From assembly GCA_004556655.1 (NCBI GenBank), contig SFGF01000026.1, positions 1 through 43,640 of the forward strand: a DNA stretch of 43,640 nucleotides, written 5' to 3'. The notes under the pieces are model-generated. The model ran no database searches, was not told the origin of the DNA, and worked only from the letters and a program-made list of their open reading frames with translations. Both the position numbers and the translations under genes were made by a program. Shown in pieces: positions 1 through 7,444 of this stretch; within the stretch, counting starts at the first letter, position 1; every line of letters begins with the position of its first letter. The stretch is from Lachnospiraceae bacterium (GTDB lineage Bacteria > Bacillota > Clostridia > Lachnospirales > Lachnospiraceae).

Positions 1-110
1 AGGAACAGGATTCCTTATATTTGGGGCATTTTTTGAAAGTTGTGTATATTCAATGCAACAGATTTAGTGCCTTGTGGATAAGACTGCGGAAACTCAAGTA
101 TATCTGGTAA
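1..110. other. Left edge; possible tail of an upstream gene
   Basis: Reading the plus strand from base 2 gives about 21 hydrophobic codons ending at a TAG at 65-67, which could be the C-terminus of a membrane protein cut by the window edge. The stretch is too short to identify. Nothing else convincing is seen before the promoter at 111. Confidence 0.25.
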
Positions 111-139
111 TTGAGTAGAGACTTTCACTGTGCTATAAT
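111..139 (+). promoter_or_regulatory. Promoter of the 146-278 structured RNA
   Basis: TTGAGT at 111-116 and TATAAT at 134-139 are separated by 17 bases. A TG two bases before the -10 box makes it an extended -10. The expected start is G146, which is exactly the first base of the long RNA stem described next. Confidence 0.6.
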
Positions 140-145
140 AGTTCT

Positions 146-278
146 GTCTATTCCTATATTTTAAATAAGCGCAATTGGCGCCATGTTTTGGCGAATTACC
201 GTATTTAAACGGCACCGCTAAGCATGACGGTAATACCTAATTGTGATATAGGAATAGACACCCTGCGGTGTCGTTTTT
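146..278 (+). ncRNA. Candidate structured RNA (riboswitch-like or small RNA) with own terminator
   Basis: The sequence folds as a three-way junction. P1 pairs 146-159 with 246-259 (14 perfect pairs). It continues, after a 10-base bulge, as 170-176 with 239-245. P2 is a hairpin, 179-183 with 189-193, and P3 pairs 195-201 with 228-234. A GACACC/GGTGTC terminator (257-262/267-272) with five T follows. Its first three bases are also the last three of P1, so the two helices compete, as in riboswitch expression platforms. It lies directly before the DUF4352 gene. I do not recognise it as a known RNA class. It could be a cis-regulator or an independent small RNA. Confidence 0.5.
257..278 (+). terminator. 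Intrinsic terminator before the DUF4352 gene
   Basis: A six-pair GC-rich stem (257-262 with 267-272), a four-base loop CTGC and a G followed by five T. It ends the transcript begun near 146 and sits 55 bases before the next start codon, so read-through would be needed for expression of that gene from the upstream promoter. Confidence 0.7.
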
Positions 279-332
279 ATTTAGCGCCAACGATTCGCAA
301 GGGCTTGGTATAAGTGGCGCGGAGGACATAAT

Positions 333-905
333 ATGAGCGAAAAAGACGCTAAGAAATCTGACAAAAAACCAATATTTAAAAAATGGTGGTTTTGGGTAAT
401 TATTTTCGTTGTGTTAGTTGCAATCGTGGGCAGCGCTTCAAATAAAAACGAACCGGCTAGAGTAGGCGAGAATAGCGGCTCAAATGTTTCGAATCAAGAG
501 ACGGGGGAGAAAACCGATTTCTCTGTTGGTGACGTAATTTCCTATAAAGGGAAAGAAATAACCGTAGTTTCAGTTGAGCGAAATTACGATTCTAAAAATG
601 AATTTTACCAACCTAAAGACGGAAAAGAGTTTATTAAGATAAGTATCAAAATCGAGAACAAGTCCGAAGAAAAAATATCATATAACTCTTACGATTGGGA
701 GATCCAAGATAGTAATGGAGATATTCAGGACATTGATGCAGGTTTACAATTTACAGTAGATGGAGCTCTCAATAGCGGCGATTTAGCTCCAGGTGGAAAG
801 AAATCTGCCTATCTTTACTTCCAGGTGCCAAAAGATGATGCTGGATTAATGCTTCACTATAAGGATTCACTTTGGTCTGATAAGACAGTGAATATTAAGC
901 TATAA
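333..905 (+). CDS. DUF4352-domain membrane-anchored protein
   Basis: This 190-residue protein has a lysine-rich cytoplasmic start, one hydrophobic segment at about residues 18-36 (KWWFWVIIFVVLVAIVG) and a short linker. An extracellular DUF4352 immunoglobulin-like domain follows from about residue 60 to the end. The lack of a lipobox Cys suggests a signal-anchor rather than a lipoprotein. GGAGG lies seven bases before the ATG. DUF4352 proteins are widespread in Firmicutes, often of unknown role or carried by mobile elements. It is the only gene in its unit, behind a terminator-bearing leader RNA, so its expression may depend on antitermination. Function is unknown. Confidence 0.75.
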   Translation: MSEKDAKKSDKKPIFKKWWFWVIIFVVLVAIVGSASNKNEPARVGENSGSNVSNQETGEKTDFSVGDVISYKGKEITVVSVERNYDSKNEFYQPKDGKEFIKISIKIENKSEEKISYNSYDWEIQDSNGDIQDIDAGLQFTVDGALNSGDLAPGGKKSAYLYFQVPKDDAGLMLHYKDSLWSDKTVNIKL

Positions 906-925
906 TATTATTAGTTTCAGAATAA

Positions 926-998
926 CACCAAAACTGGTGCAAATTCTCATTTTCTCACGGCTTTTACTATAAGCACTACTGCAAATCAAAGCCGTGAG
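926..998. repeat. Hairpins between the DUF4352 and SdpR-type genes
   Basis: A small stem (CACCA at 926-930 with TGGTG at 935-939) is followed by a perfect 11-base inverted repeat, CTCACGGCTTT at 954-964 and AAAGCCGTGAG at 988-998, with a 23-base loop. The two flanking genes converge here, so the structures probably act as transcription stops for both strands, although neither has a good T-tract. Confidence 0.45.
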
Positions 999-1028
999 GA
1001 ATGCATATTCCGCTATCAGTGTGACGTC

Positions 1029-1268
1029 CTAACACAGAACTTCTTCCACCACCGTTGTATTTAATTCATAAAAAACATAGTTTTTAACTTTTGTTTCCCA
1101 TACCAGATCCGCCTTTTTTAGAACACTCAGATGATACGATATCGTAGCACCTGTCATATCAAAATGGCTGCCGATCTCACCCGCTGACATCTTTCCGTTT
1201 TTTAAAAGCTGGAGAATTTCCCTCCGGACCGGATCTGACAAAGCTTTAAAAGTTTCTGCAAAAGACAT
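1029..1268 (-). CDS. ArsR/SmtB-family repressor, SdpR type
   Basis: This 79-residue winged-helix regulator starts FKALSDPVRREILQLL and carries the SAGEIGSHFDMTGATISYHL recognition helix region typical of SdpR-like autorepressors. There are no obvious metal-binding cysteines; the only Cys is the C-terminal residue. I chose the ATG at 1268 because AGAGGTG lies about five bases upstream and the family starts there; an in-frame ATG at 1310 lies inside the operator. The gene is divergent from a nitrilase-family gene at 1439. Two copies of a palindrome (1286-1307 and 1341-1364) sit between them, one just before its own start. This implies autorepression and co-regulation of the neighbour. SdpR is usually paired with the immunity protein SdpI; none is seen here. 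Confidence 0.85.
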   Translation of the reverse strand: MSFAETFKALSDPVRREILQLLKNGKMSAGEIGSHFDMTGATISYHLSVLKKADLVWETKVKNYVFYELNTTVVEEVLC

Positions 1269-1285
1269 GTCATCACCTCTTTTTA

Positions 1286-1307
1286 TATTTAGAAATTTTT
1301 CTAAATA
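1286..1307. promoter_or_regulatory. Operator 1 of the SdpR-type repressor
   Basis: Perfect inverted repeat TATTTAGAA-N4-TTCTAAATA, extended one base further inside. It begins 18 bases upstream of the repressor start codon. The same half-sites and the same 4-base spacing recur at 1341-1364, which marks both as binding sites of one dimeric winged-helix protein. Confidence 0.75.
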
Positions 1308-1340
1308 CATAGTACCATTCCATTCGCGCTTCGTTAATTA

Positions 1341-1364
1341 GTATTTAGAAAACATTCTAAATAC
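1341..1364. promoter_or_regulatory. Operator 2 of the SdpR-type repressor
   Basis: Perfect inverted repeat GTATTTAGAA-N4-TTCTAAATAC. Its centre is 56 bases from the centre of operator 1, and it abuts the -35 box (1365-1370) of the divergent nitrilase-family gene, so occupancy would block that promoter. Confidence 0.75.
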
Positions 1365-1393
1365 TTTCCAATTTTCCATTTATCTTTTATAAT
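1365..1393 (+). promoter_or_regulatory. Promoter of the nitrilase-family gene
   Basis: TTTCCA (1365-1370), 17 bases, TATAAT (1388-1393). It directly follows operator 2. Confidence 0.6.
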
Positions 1394-1438
1394 AGGGATG
1401 AGACAAGGGATAAATGTCAACATGAGGAGGATTCAATT

Positions 1439-2239
1439 ATGCATACTATCATCGCTCTTGCCCAATGTGGCGCAACAGAAAATATGGAAGAGAACCTTCT
1501 TATCGCAGCCCGATACATGAAATCCGCCAAACAGGCACACGCTTCCATAGTTGTATTTCCTGAATATTTTATGATGCCTTACACTGCGTCTGATCATCAG
1601 TATATAACAAAAGCCCAAAAACAGAACGGGGCTTTCGTCTCCCGGATGGCGCAGCTGGCAAAAGAATATGGATTGTGGGTCATTTTCGGAATGAATGAAA
1701 AACCGGACCCTTATGAATGCGCGGAACCCAATAAATGTTACAACACACTCATCATTCTCGATCATTGCGGAAATCATCAGGGCTTTTACCGTAAACGGCA
1801 CCTGTTTGATGCCTTCACCTGGAAAGAATCCGATGATACCCTTCCGGGAGATATTACTTTTTCGCCTCTGGAAACACCCTTCGGTAAACTGGGGCTTGGC
1901 ACCTGTTATGATCTCCGCTTTCCCGATATAGCCCGAAAGCAGGCGATGAACGGGGCACAGATCATGATCTATCCATCCGCCTGGGTACAGGGTGAACTGA
2001 AAGATATTCACTGGAAAACCCTTTTGCAGGCCCGTGCCATAGAAAATAGTATGTATGTGATAGGTTGTTCGCAGTATATACCTGATACCTATCTTGGTAA
2101 AAGCTGTGCCTTTGATCCGATGGGAAGACTTTTGGCTGAAGGCGGTTCAAAGGAAGAATTGATTCTTGTCCCTGTTACTCCGGAAGAAACAGAGAAGGCT
2201 AGAGAGATCATTCCGGCTCTGTTGTCGGAGCTAAAATAA
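1439..2239 (+). CDS. Nitrilase-superfamily carbon-nitrogen hydrolase (omega-amidase-like)
   Basis: This 266-residue cytoplasmic amidase carries the family's Glu-Lys-Cys triad: Glu42 in VVFPEYF, Lys119 in YRKRHLFDA and Cys156 in GLGTCYDLRFPD. The GTCYDLRFP context is that of the Nit2/YafV omega-amidase and deaminated-glutathione amidase branches, which hydrolyse alpha-ketoglutaramate-like amides to the acid and ammonia. AGGAGG at 1425-1430 sets the ATG. It is a single-gene unit controlled by a promoter next to an ArsR-family operator, suggesting induction by an unknown signal. The exact substrate cannot be read from sequence. Confidence 0.88.
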   Translation: MHTIIALAQCGATENMEENLLIAARYMKSAKQAHASIVVFPEYFMMPYTASDHQYITKAQKQNGAFVSRMAQLAKEYGLWVIFGMNEKPDPYECAEPNKCYNTLIILDHCGNHQGFYRKRHLFDAFTWKESDDTLPGDITFSPLETPFGKLGLGTCYDLRFPDIARKQAMNGAQIMIYPSAWVQGELKDIHWKTLLQARAIENSMYVIGCSQYIPDTYLGKSCAFDPMGRLLAEGGSKEELILVPVTPEETEKAREIIPALLSELK

Positions 2240-2269
2240 GGATGTATAACGAATTTCTTACCATATAGA

Positions 2270-2328
2270 AAGAACCGATGCCTTACCGGCACACATCATA
2301 CATTTTATGCCGTAAGAGATCGGTTCTT
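2270..2328. terminator. Bidirectional terminator
   Basis: AAGAACCGAT (2270-2279) pairs with ATCGGTTCTT (2319-2328), with an inner CTTACCGGC/GCCGTAAG stem. It lies between convergent genes ending at 2239 and 2334. Confidence 0.7.
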
Positions 2329-2333
2329 CTATC

Positions 2334-2606
2334 TCATCCATTATTTTGCGTTTTACCTTTTTCGCTGTTTTTATTTTCATTTTCATGACTCAAAACCACA
2401 GGTGGTGTCAGAGAGGGATACAATTCCTTATAAGATTCTCTTTCCGCATCTGATACGATCCCTGCGGGTATCAGCCCGGTACAATCCGTGGTTGAACACG
2501 AGAAAAAATCTCCCTCATGAGAAATTCCATAACAATCTTTCTCATCGCTTTCCTTTTTCTGAACCTGATAGCCTTTTTTCCGATATTCGGGAACTTTTTG
2601 ATCCAT
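2334..2606 (-). CDS. Small uncharacterised protein
   Basis: This 90-residue hydrophilic protein starts MDQKVPEYRKKGYQVQKK and has three cysteines at about residues 26-42 (DCYGISHEGDFFSCSTTDC). Its tail is low complexity and Asn/Lys-rich. The ATG at 2606 has AGAGGT seven bases upstream, so the longer reading from 2690 is unlikely. It follows fabH on the same strand with about 96 bases between, and may be co-transcribed. I do not recognise the family. The DCYG-HEGDFFSC pattern could bind metal, but that is only a guess. Confidence 0.6.
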   Translation of the reverse strand: MDQKVPEYRKKGYQVQKKESDEKDCYGISHEGDFFSCSTTDCTGLIPAGIVSDAERESYKELYPSLTPPVVLSHENENKNSEKGKTQNNG

Positions 2607-2702
2607 AATGATACCTCTTGTCTTTCCTTGGATGATTATTGAAACCAAATAATTCAACACTATCAGTATATCCACGACTGTGCATTTCATACGGAGAACA
2701 TA

Positions 2703-3644
2703 TTACCACACAATCTGTGCTGCTCCCCATGTGAGTCCCGCTCCGAACCCGGACATCATCAGGCGGTCACCTTTTCTCAGCATTCCGCTTCGATTCATCT
2801 CATCAAGCAGGATCGGTATACTTGCAGCTGAGGTATTACCATATTGATCCATATTCATCGGAAATTTATCTTCCGGTTCTTTCAGTCTTTTTGCTGCAGA
2901 CTGTATGATCCTGCTGTTTGCCTGATGGAGAAGATACCAACGAATATCTTCTTTCTCTGTTCCTGTCATTTCCATCACTTCCTGGATACATTCCGGAACT
3001 TTTTTTACTGCGAATTTAAATACTTCCTGTCCATTCATCTGAATATAAGCCGGACCTTCTGTACGATTGGTTCCCGCACAGGTAAGGACTTCACCCTTAT
3101 CTCCGTCTGCATGCTGAACAAACCCTTCCAGTCCGGTTTCTGACGCTTCTACCACTGCAGCTCCTGCTCCGTCTCCAAAAAGGACACAGGTAGAACGATC
3201 CGTCCAGTCTACCAGCTTGGATAAAACTTCCGTTCCAATGATCAACGCTTTTTTATAAATTCCCGCTGTAAAATAAGCATGCGCCGTGTTCAGAGCAAAC
3301 AAAAATCCCGAACATGCCGCACTGAGATCAAATGCCACCGCATGTTTGGCTCCGATTTCTTTCTGCACCATACACGCAGTTGATGGAAATTGCATATCAG
3401 CCGTACAGGTTGCAACGATAATCAGCTCTATCTCATCTGCTGATACTCCTGCATTTTCCAGTGCCCGTTTTGCCGCCTCAGATGCCATCCCGGCGCCGGT
3501 TTCCTCCTCTGCCACATGGCGATTTCTAATACCCGTTCTGGAAGAAATCCACTCATCACTGGTATCTACCTGTCTGGATAACTGATCATTGGTTATAATA
3601 TTTGTGGGGAGGCAGCTGCCTGTCCCAATAATTCTCGTTGTCAT
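2703..3644 (-). CDS. fabH: Beta-ketoacyl-ACP synthase III
   Basis: This 313-residue condensing enzyme starts type II fatty acid synthesis by joining an acyl-CoA to malonyl-ACP. The catalytic triad is present: Cys111 in LSAACSGF, His240 in LLHQANSRI and Asn270 in QYGNTSAAS. The C-terminal GFGAGLTWGAA loop is also typical. GAGG lies before the ATG at 3644. Unlike the usual clostridial arrangement, no acpP, fabK, fabD, fabG or fabF follows, so this is an orphan copy or a split regulon. A strong promoter overlapped by two FabT-like palindromes precedes it, consistent with repression by a MarR-family fatty-acid regulator. Confidence 0.95.
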   Translation of the reverse strand: MTTRIIGTGSCLPTNIITNDQLSRQVDTSDEWISSRTGIRNRHVAEEETGAGMASEAAKRALENAGVSADEIELIIVATCTADMQFPSTACMVQKEIGAKHAVAFDLSAACSGFLFALNTAHAYFTAGIYKKALIIGTEVLSKLVDWTDRSTCVLFGDGAGAAVVEASETGLEGFVQHADGDKGEVLTCAGTNRTEGPAYIQMNGQEVFKFAVKKVPECIQEVMEMTGTEKEDIRWYLLHQANSRIIQSAAKRLKEPEDKFPMNMDQYGNTSAASIPILLDEMNRSGMLRKGDRLMMSGFGAGLTWGAAQIVW

Positions 3645-3663
3645 ATATTTTCCTCATCTATAT

Positions 3664-3692
3664 TTTGATTATCAAAGTATTTGTCTATCAAA
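3664..3692 (-). promoter_or_regulatory. Tandem FabT-like operators of fabH
   Basis: Site 1 at 3664-3676 is a perfect dyad, TTTGATTATCAAA. Site 2 at 3680-3692 is TTTGTCTATCAAA, with one half-site mismatch. Centres are 16 bases apart. They resemble FabT (MarR-family) sites of Firmicutes. They cover the expected transcription start, which fits a roadblock or repressor role. Confidence 0.65.
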
Positions 3693-3720
3693 GTATAGTA
3701 CAGGCTTCGGAGTTTGTCAA
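3692..3720 (-). promoter_or_regulatory. fabH promoter
   Basis: On the minus strand TTGACA (3715-3720), a 17-base spacer and TATACT (3692-3697) give a near-consensus sigma-A promoter. Confidence 0.75.
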
Positions 3721-3733
3721 TATAGAACTAATT

Positions 3734-3762
3734 ATGGGCTGTTGAAATAAACAGCCCATTTT
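3734..3762. terminator. Hairpin after the aminotransferase gene
   Basis: ATGGGCTGTT (3734-3743) and AACAGCCCAT (3750-3759) form a 10-pair stem with a 6-base loop. The T-run (3760-3762) is on the plus side. On the minus strand the tail is only moderately U-rich, so termination of the upstream operon is probable but not certain. Confidence 0.55.
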
Positions 3763-3799
3763 AACCAATTTACTGTATTATTTTTGCAAAAGCATCCGA

Positions 3800-4966
3800 T
3801 TACTTAATGATCCCACTTTCTTTTACATTTTTAACCGCTCTTTGTATCGCATCTTCATCCTGAACAAGCGCGACTCTGACGTATCCTTCTCCCGACGGTC
3901 CGAACGCACTTCCCGGTGTAACGATCACACCTGCTTTGTCCAGAAGGGTTTTTACAAATTCTTCCGAAGAAGTATAACCTTCCGGAATCTTAGCCCATAC
4001 AAACATAGTTGCAGGACACTTTTCAATCTCCCATCCAATAGAAGTCATGCCTTCACAGAAACAGTCACGTCTTCTCTGATAGGCTTCGCGGGTCGCTTTT
4101 ACGCAGGACTGATCTCCTGTAATAGCAGCAATTGCCGCTTTCTGGACCGGTATAAACATACCATAGTCTGTGTTGGACTTGAGCGTTGTCATCTTCTCAA
4201 CGATTTCACGGTTGCCGATGCAGAATCCGATTCTGGCTCCCGCAAGACCATAAGTCTTGGAAAGGGAATTAAACTCTACACCTACTTCTTTTGCTCCCTC
4301 ATACTGCAGGAAACTTCCGCTTGTTTCCATACCAAAAGCCAGTTCACTGTAAGCGTTGTCGTGCAGTACCGCAATATCATATTTTTTTGCAAATGCAATC
4401 AATTTCTCATAAAACCATCCCGGTGCCATAGCCGTTGTGGGATTGTTCGGATAGGAAACCACCATTAATTTGGCAGCCTTTGCCACTTCCTGAGGAATAG
4501 CGTCAAAATCAATCAAATAATCATTTTCCTTTTTCAATGGCATATAGTGAAGATCTGCCCCGGCAATCACAGGACCATCTCCAAATATAGGATAACAGGG
4601 ATCCGGCACAAGAACTACGTCACCCGGATCTACCAGTGTCAGACCAATGTGAGACAGTCCTTCCTGACTTCCCAGAAGCGACACCACTTCACTATCCGGA
4701 TCAATGTCCACCTGATACCTTCTTTTATACCAGACACTTACTGCTTCGTGAAGCTCTTTCAAATCCTGAATGGCATACACATAATTTCTTTTATCCTGAG
4801 CTGCCTCAGTCAACGCCTGAATAATGTGATCTGCCGGGGGTATATTAGGGGTACCGATACTCAGATCAATCACCTCTTCCCCTTTTTTCAGTTTTTCCTT
4901 TTTCATCTCCAGTAACACAGTAAAGATACTGGTACCAAATCGTTCCATTCGTTTTGAAAATTTCAT
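3800..4966 (-). CDS. Class I/II PLP-dependent aminotransferase (DapL2/PatA-like)
   Basis: This 388-residue fold-type I aminotransferase has the PLP lysine at about Lys237 in NSLSKTYGLAGARIG. It also has the YPNNPTTA motif, the DNAYSELAF stretch and a C-terminal GYVRVALV with the substrate-carboxylate Arg. The sequence type is often annotated as LL-diaminopimelate aminotransferase or a broad Ala/Asp aminotransferase, and the substrate cannot be fixed here. It starts one base after the stop of the DUF5662 gene, so translation is probably coupled. It is the last gene of the exoA-GH13-DUF5662 unit. Confidence 0.85.
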   Translation of the reverse strand: MKFSKRMERFGTSIFTVLLEMKKEKLKKGEEVIDLSIGTPNIPPADHIIQALTEAAQDKRNYVYAIQDLKELHEAVSVWYKRRYQVDIDPDSEVVSLLGSQEGLSHIGLTLVDPGDVVLVPDPCYPIFGDGPVIAGADLHYMPLKKENDYLIDFDAIPQEVAKAAKLMVVSYPNNPTTAMAPGWFYEKLIAFAKKYDIAVLHDNAYSELAFGMETSGSFLQYEGAKEVGVEFNSLSKTYGLAGARIGFCIGNREIVEKMTTLKSNTDYGMFIPVQKAAIAAITGDQSCVKATREAYQRRRDCFCEGMTSIGWEIEKCPATMFVWAKIPEGYTSSEEFVKTLLDKAGVIVTPGSAFGPSGEGYVRVALVQDEDAIQRAVKNVKESGIIK

Positions 4967-4967
4967 T

Positions 4968-5570
4968 TTATTCCTGTCCTCTCCTGCTGCTCCACGGCAC
5001 TTTCACATAAGTATCTCCCTTACCGCCGAAACGGCCTTTTCCTTTCAGATAAACATTTTTGATATAAGCAAGGGTAACCGCTTCCCCTTTCACAGCCAGC
5101 ATCTTAAGTAAATATTCCAACTGTGCTTTTGTATCTTCATGAATAAACCAAAGCTTTTCTTTTCCTTTTTCATAATACGCAAGAGGCGATGCATCCGTAT
5201 AATCGTCCGGATGATACACCCTTGATGCGCTGATCCGGTCCATGATCATTTCCGCTATATATTTTCTTGGCATAGGCATCCCGGCCAATACATGCTCTGC
5301 CCCGATGCCATAGTCCACCCAATATTCAAAATGATGTCTATTTCTTCCTTTATGATGGAGCCAGGATTTTGAAAGACCGGTGTCCTCTCTCTCCGCATTG
5401 TTCGGGCTCCTTGTCCCCTGATAATACTTTGCTCCCACCCAAAATTCCGTGGGTGAATATTTGGAGAGATCATGAAGCAGCCCCTGACGATAGAGCCCTA
5501 CTTTGAAACAATACTTCATGACCAGTATTTTATGAGATGTTATTGTCTTAAAATGTCCCCAGGCGTTCAT
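4968..5570 (-). CDS. DUF5662 family protein
   Basis: This 200-residue soluble protein has histidine-rich motifs: LLHDLSKYSPTEF near residue 32 and SWLHHKGRNRHHFEYW near residue 70. These recall HD-type metal-dependent phosphohydrolases. DUF5662 members are small, mostly uncharacterised proteins of Firmicutes and phages, sometimes mislabelled catalase. AGGGAT lies just before the ATG, and the GH13 gene ends only one base upstream. The neighbours do not define its role. Confidence 0.8.
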   Translation of the reverse strand: MNAWGHFKTITSHKILVMKYCFKVGLYRQGLLHDLSKYSPTEFWVGAKYYQGTRSPNNAEREDTGLSKSWLHHKGRNRHHFEYWVDYGIGAEHVLAGMPMPRKYIAEMIMDRISASRVYHPDDYTDASPLAYYEKGKEKLWFIHEDTKAQLEYLLKMLAVKGEAVTLAYIKNVYLKGKGRFGGKGDTYVKVPWSSRRGQE

Positions 5571-5571
5571 C

Positions 5572-7431
5572 TTATCCCTGCTTTCCTAATAATACCAATA
5601 TTGTCCTTCCGCTAACTTTGAGAGATTTTTTCTCAGTGATTACTTTCTCCTCACCGAACCTGCTGACTGCTTCTTCCGAGTTTTTGCCTGAATCAACGGC
5701 CAGATACCATCTCATACCTTCCGGAAGATCCGGAAGCGCAAACTGTTTTTCAGCCCAATACATATTATAGATCACATACACAAAATCATCGGTTGTCCCG
5801 TCTTCTTTTTTGGCATACTTTCCGCAGTACAGCACACCGATCTGTCTGCTGCTGCTCTCCGTATTGGCAAACCATGCTTTTTCCGAATGCCAGGATATTT
5901 CCGGCCATCCCAGTGATTTATAATCAGTTGCCCGAAGTTCATAAGGCATATGCAGGATCGGATGAAGTTTTCTGAATGCGATCACATCCTGAACGAATTT
6001 CGTGAAACCGATATATTTTCCGGTTTTACTCCAATCCACCCATCCTGTCACATTGTCCTGACAGTAAGCATTGTTATTTCCTTTCTGTGTGTTGCCAAAC
6101 TCATCTCCTCCATAGAGCAAAGGAGTTCCCTGACTGAGCATCAACAAAAGCATGGCATTTCGCATCTGCCGTTTACGCATTTCCAATACTGCCGATTTTC
6201 TGGTATCCCCTTCCGCACCACAGTTCCAACTATAATTATAGGTATTTCCATCATTGTTACTCTCACCGTTTTCTTCATTATGACGATAATCATAAGAAAC
6301 CAGATCTGCCAGCGTAAAACCATCGTGATTTGCCATGTAATGGATTACACCATGGGTGGACGGATTTTGTTTCACATAATATAAAAATCCATTGATCTGT
6401 TCTTCATCCCCTTTCAGGAAACGCCGCATTGCATCCTGGAAACCGGAATTACATTCACCTAATCTGCGGACTTTCGGTCCTTTCGGACCAAACAGACGAG
6501 CCATATCGTATCCCGGACAGATCAGCTTACAGTCTGCCAGTACTTCATCTCTGGCAATCAGTTCCAGCCATGCGCCTTCTCCCATAAGTACAAAACCATC
6601 CACTTGGTATTCGATTTTCCAGAATCTTAAAATCTCAGGCACCAGATTCGGTGAGATTTCCTTTGGAAAGTAAAAATCCATCAGACATTCCATCCCGGAT
6701 TCATGAAGCTTTGATATAAAATCCTTAACTTCCTGCTCCGGATATTTTCCCGCACAATAAGATGTTTTTGGAGCAAAATAATGTCCCTTCGTATATCCCC
6801 AGTAGTTTAATTTCGGTTCACAGATCTCTGGTATCTGATATTTCGATACCTTTTCTTCTTTTTTGGGATACTCCTCAAAATCATATGCCGGCATCAGTTC
6901 AACAGAAGTAATCCCCATCTCTTTCCAATAAGGAATCTTTTCCATGAGTCCTGAAAAAGTCCCTTTTTTTCGTACTTTGGAATTTTTCTGCATGGTATAT
7001 CCTCTGACATGTACCTTATAGATAATCATATCCTCATAAGGAATGTACGAAGATAATGTCACAACATCTGTCTCTTTCAACACTCTATAGCGCAGATCAT
7101 GATTTTTTTCCCTTTCTCCAAACGCAGTCACGGAGCACACGACTCTTGCCCCCGCATCATCCACTTCCATATTTCCCTGACGATAGCTGTATTCATAGAG
7201 GGAAAGTCCATGCTTCAATACTGTTACTGCATATACATTTCCTGTCCGATAGTTTTCCGGAATCTGAATGATCTGCTCCGGCTCACTGCCGCCTTTTTTA
7301 TAAAATACTAATTCCAGAGGTTCCTTACCGCTTACCTGTACTGCAAAATTATATCCGTCTGCCGTCTTTGATGTACCGATCTTTGTCGGGTCTCCCGGCC
7401 GGATCCCCCATGGCTTTCTCTCCATTGTCAT
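5572..7431 (-). CDS. GlgX/isoamylase-type GH13 protein lacking catalytic residues
   Basis: This 619-residue protein starts at the ATG at 7431, which AGGAGG precedes by nine bases; the reading from 7518 would overlap exoA. An N-terminal CBM48-like region (to about 130) is followed by a GH13 barrel starting YKVHVRGYT. Region IV, NHDGFTLADLVSY near 368, is intact. The other active-site regions are changed. Region I (DVV-NH in the family) reads DFYFPK. The nucleophile segment GFRFD reads GFVLMG near 281. The acid/base segment (K-L-I-A-E-x-W-D) reads KLICPGYD near 303. The stretch after region I is also shortened. It keeps the fold but has lost the nucleophile Asp and acid/base Glu, so it is probably a glucan-binding pseudoenzyme rather than a debranching enzyme. 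Confidence 0.85.
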   Translation of the reverse strand: MTMERKPWGIRPGDPTKIGTSKTADGYNFAVQVSGKEPLELVFYKKGGSEPEQIIQIPENYRTGNVYAVTVLKHGLSLYEYSYRQGNMEVDDAGARVVCSVTAFGEREKNHDLRYRVLKETDVVTLSSYIPYEDMIIYKVHVRGYTMQKNSKVRKKGTFSGLMEKIPYWKEMGITSVELMPAYDFEEYPKKEEKVSKYQIPEICEPKLNYWGYTKGHYFAPKTSYCAGKYPEQEVKDFISKLHESGMECLMDFYFPKEISPNLVPEILRFWKIEYQVDGFVLMGEGAWLELIARDEVLADCKLICPGYDMARLFGPKGPKVRRLGECNSGFQDAMRRFLKGDEEQINGFLYYVKQNPSTHGVIHYMANHDGFTLADLVSYDYRHNEENGESNNDGNTYNYSWNCGAEGDTRKSAVLEMRKRQMRNAMLLLMLSQGTPLLYGGDEFGNTQKGNNNAYCQDNVTGWVDWSKTGKYIGFTKFVQDVIAFRKLHPILHMPYELRATDYKSLGWPEISWHSEKAWFANTESSSRQIGVLYCGKYAKKEDGTTDDFVYVIYNMYWAEKQFALPDLPEGMRWYLAVDSGKNSEEAVSRFGEEKVITEKKSLKVSGRTILVLLGKQG

Positions 7432-7444
7432 TTTTGTTGTCCTC

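Noticed and set aside
15..215. 66-codon minus-strand frame at the left end
   Set aside because: It overlaps the promoter and the 5' half of the structured RNA, with no binding site or family match.
2334..2690. 118-residue version of the small protein
   Set aside because: The extra N-terminal part lacks a ribosome binding site, while the internal ATG at 2606 has a good one.
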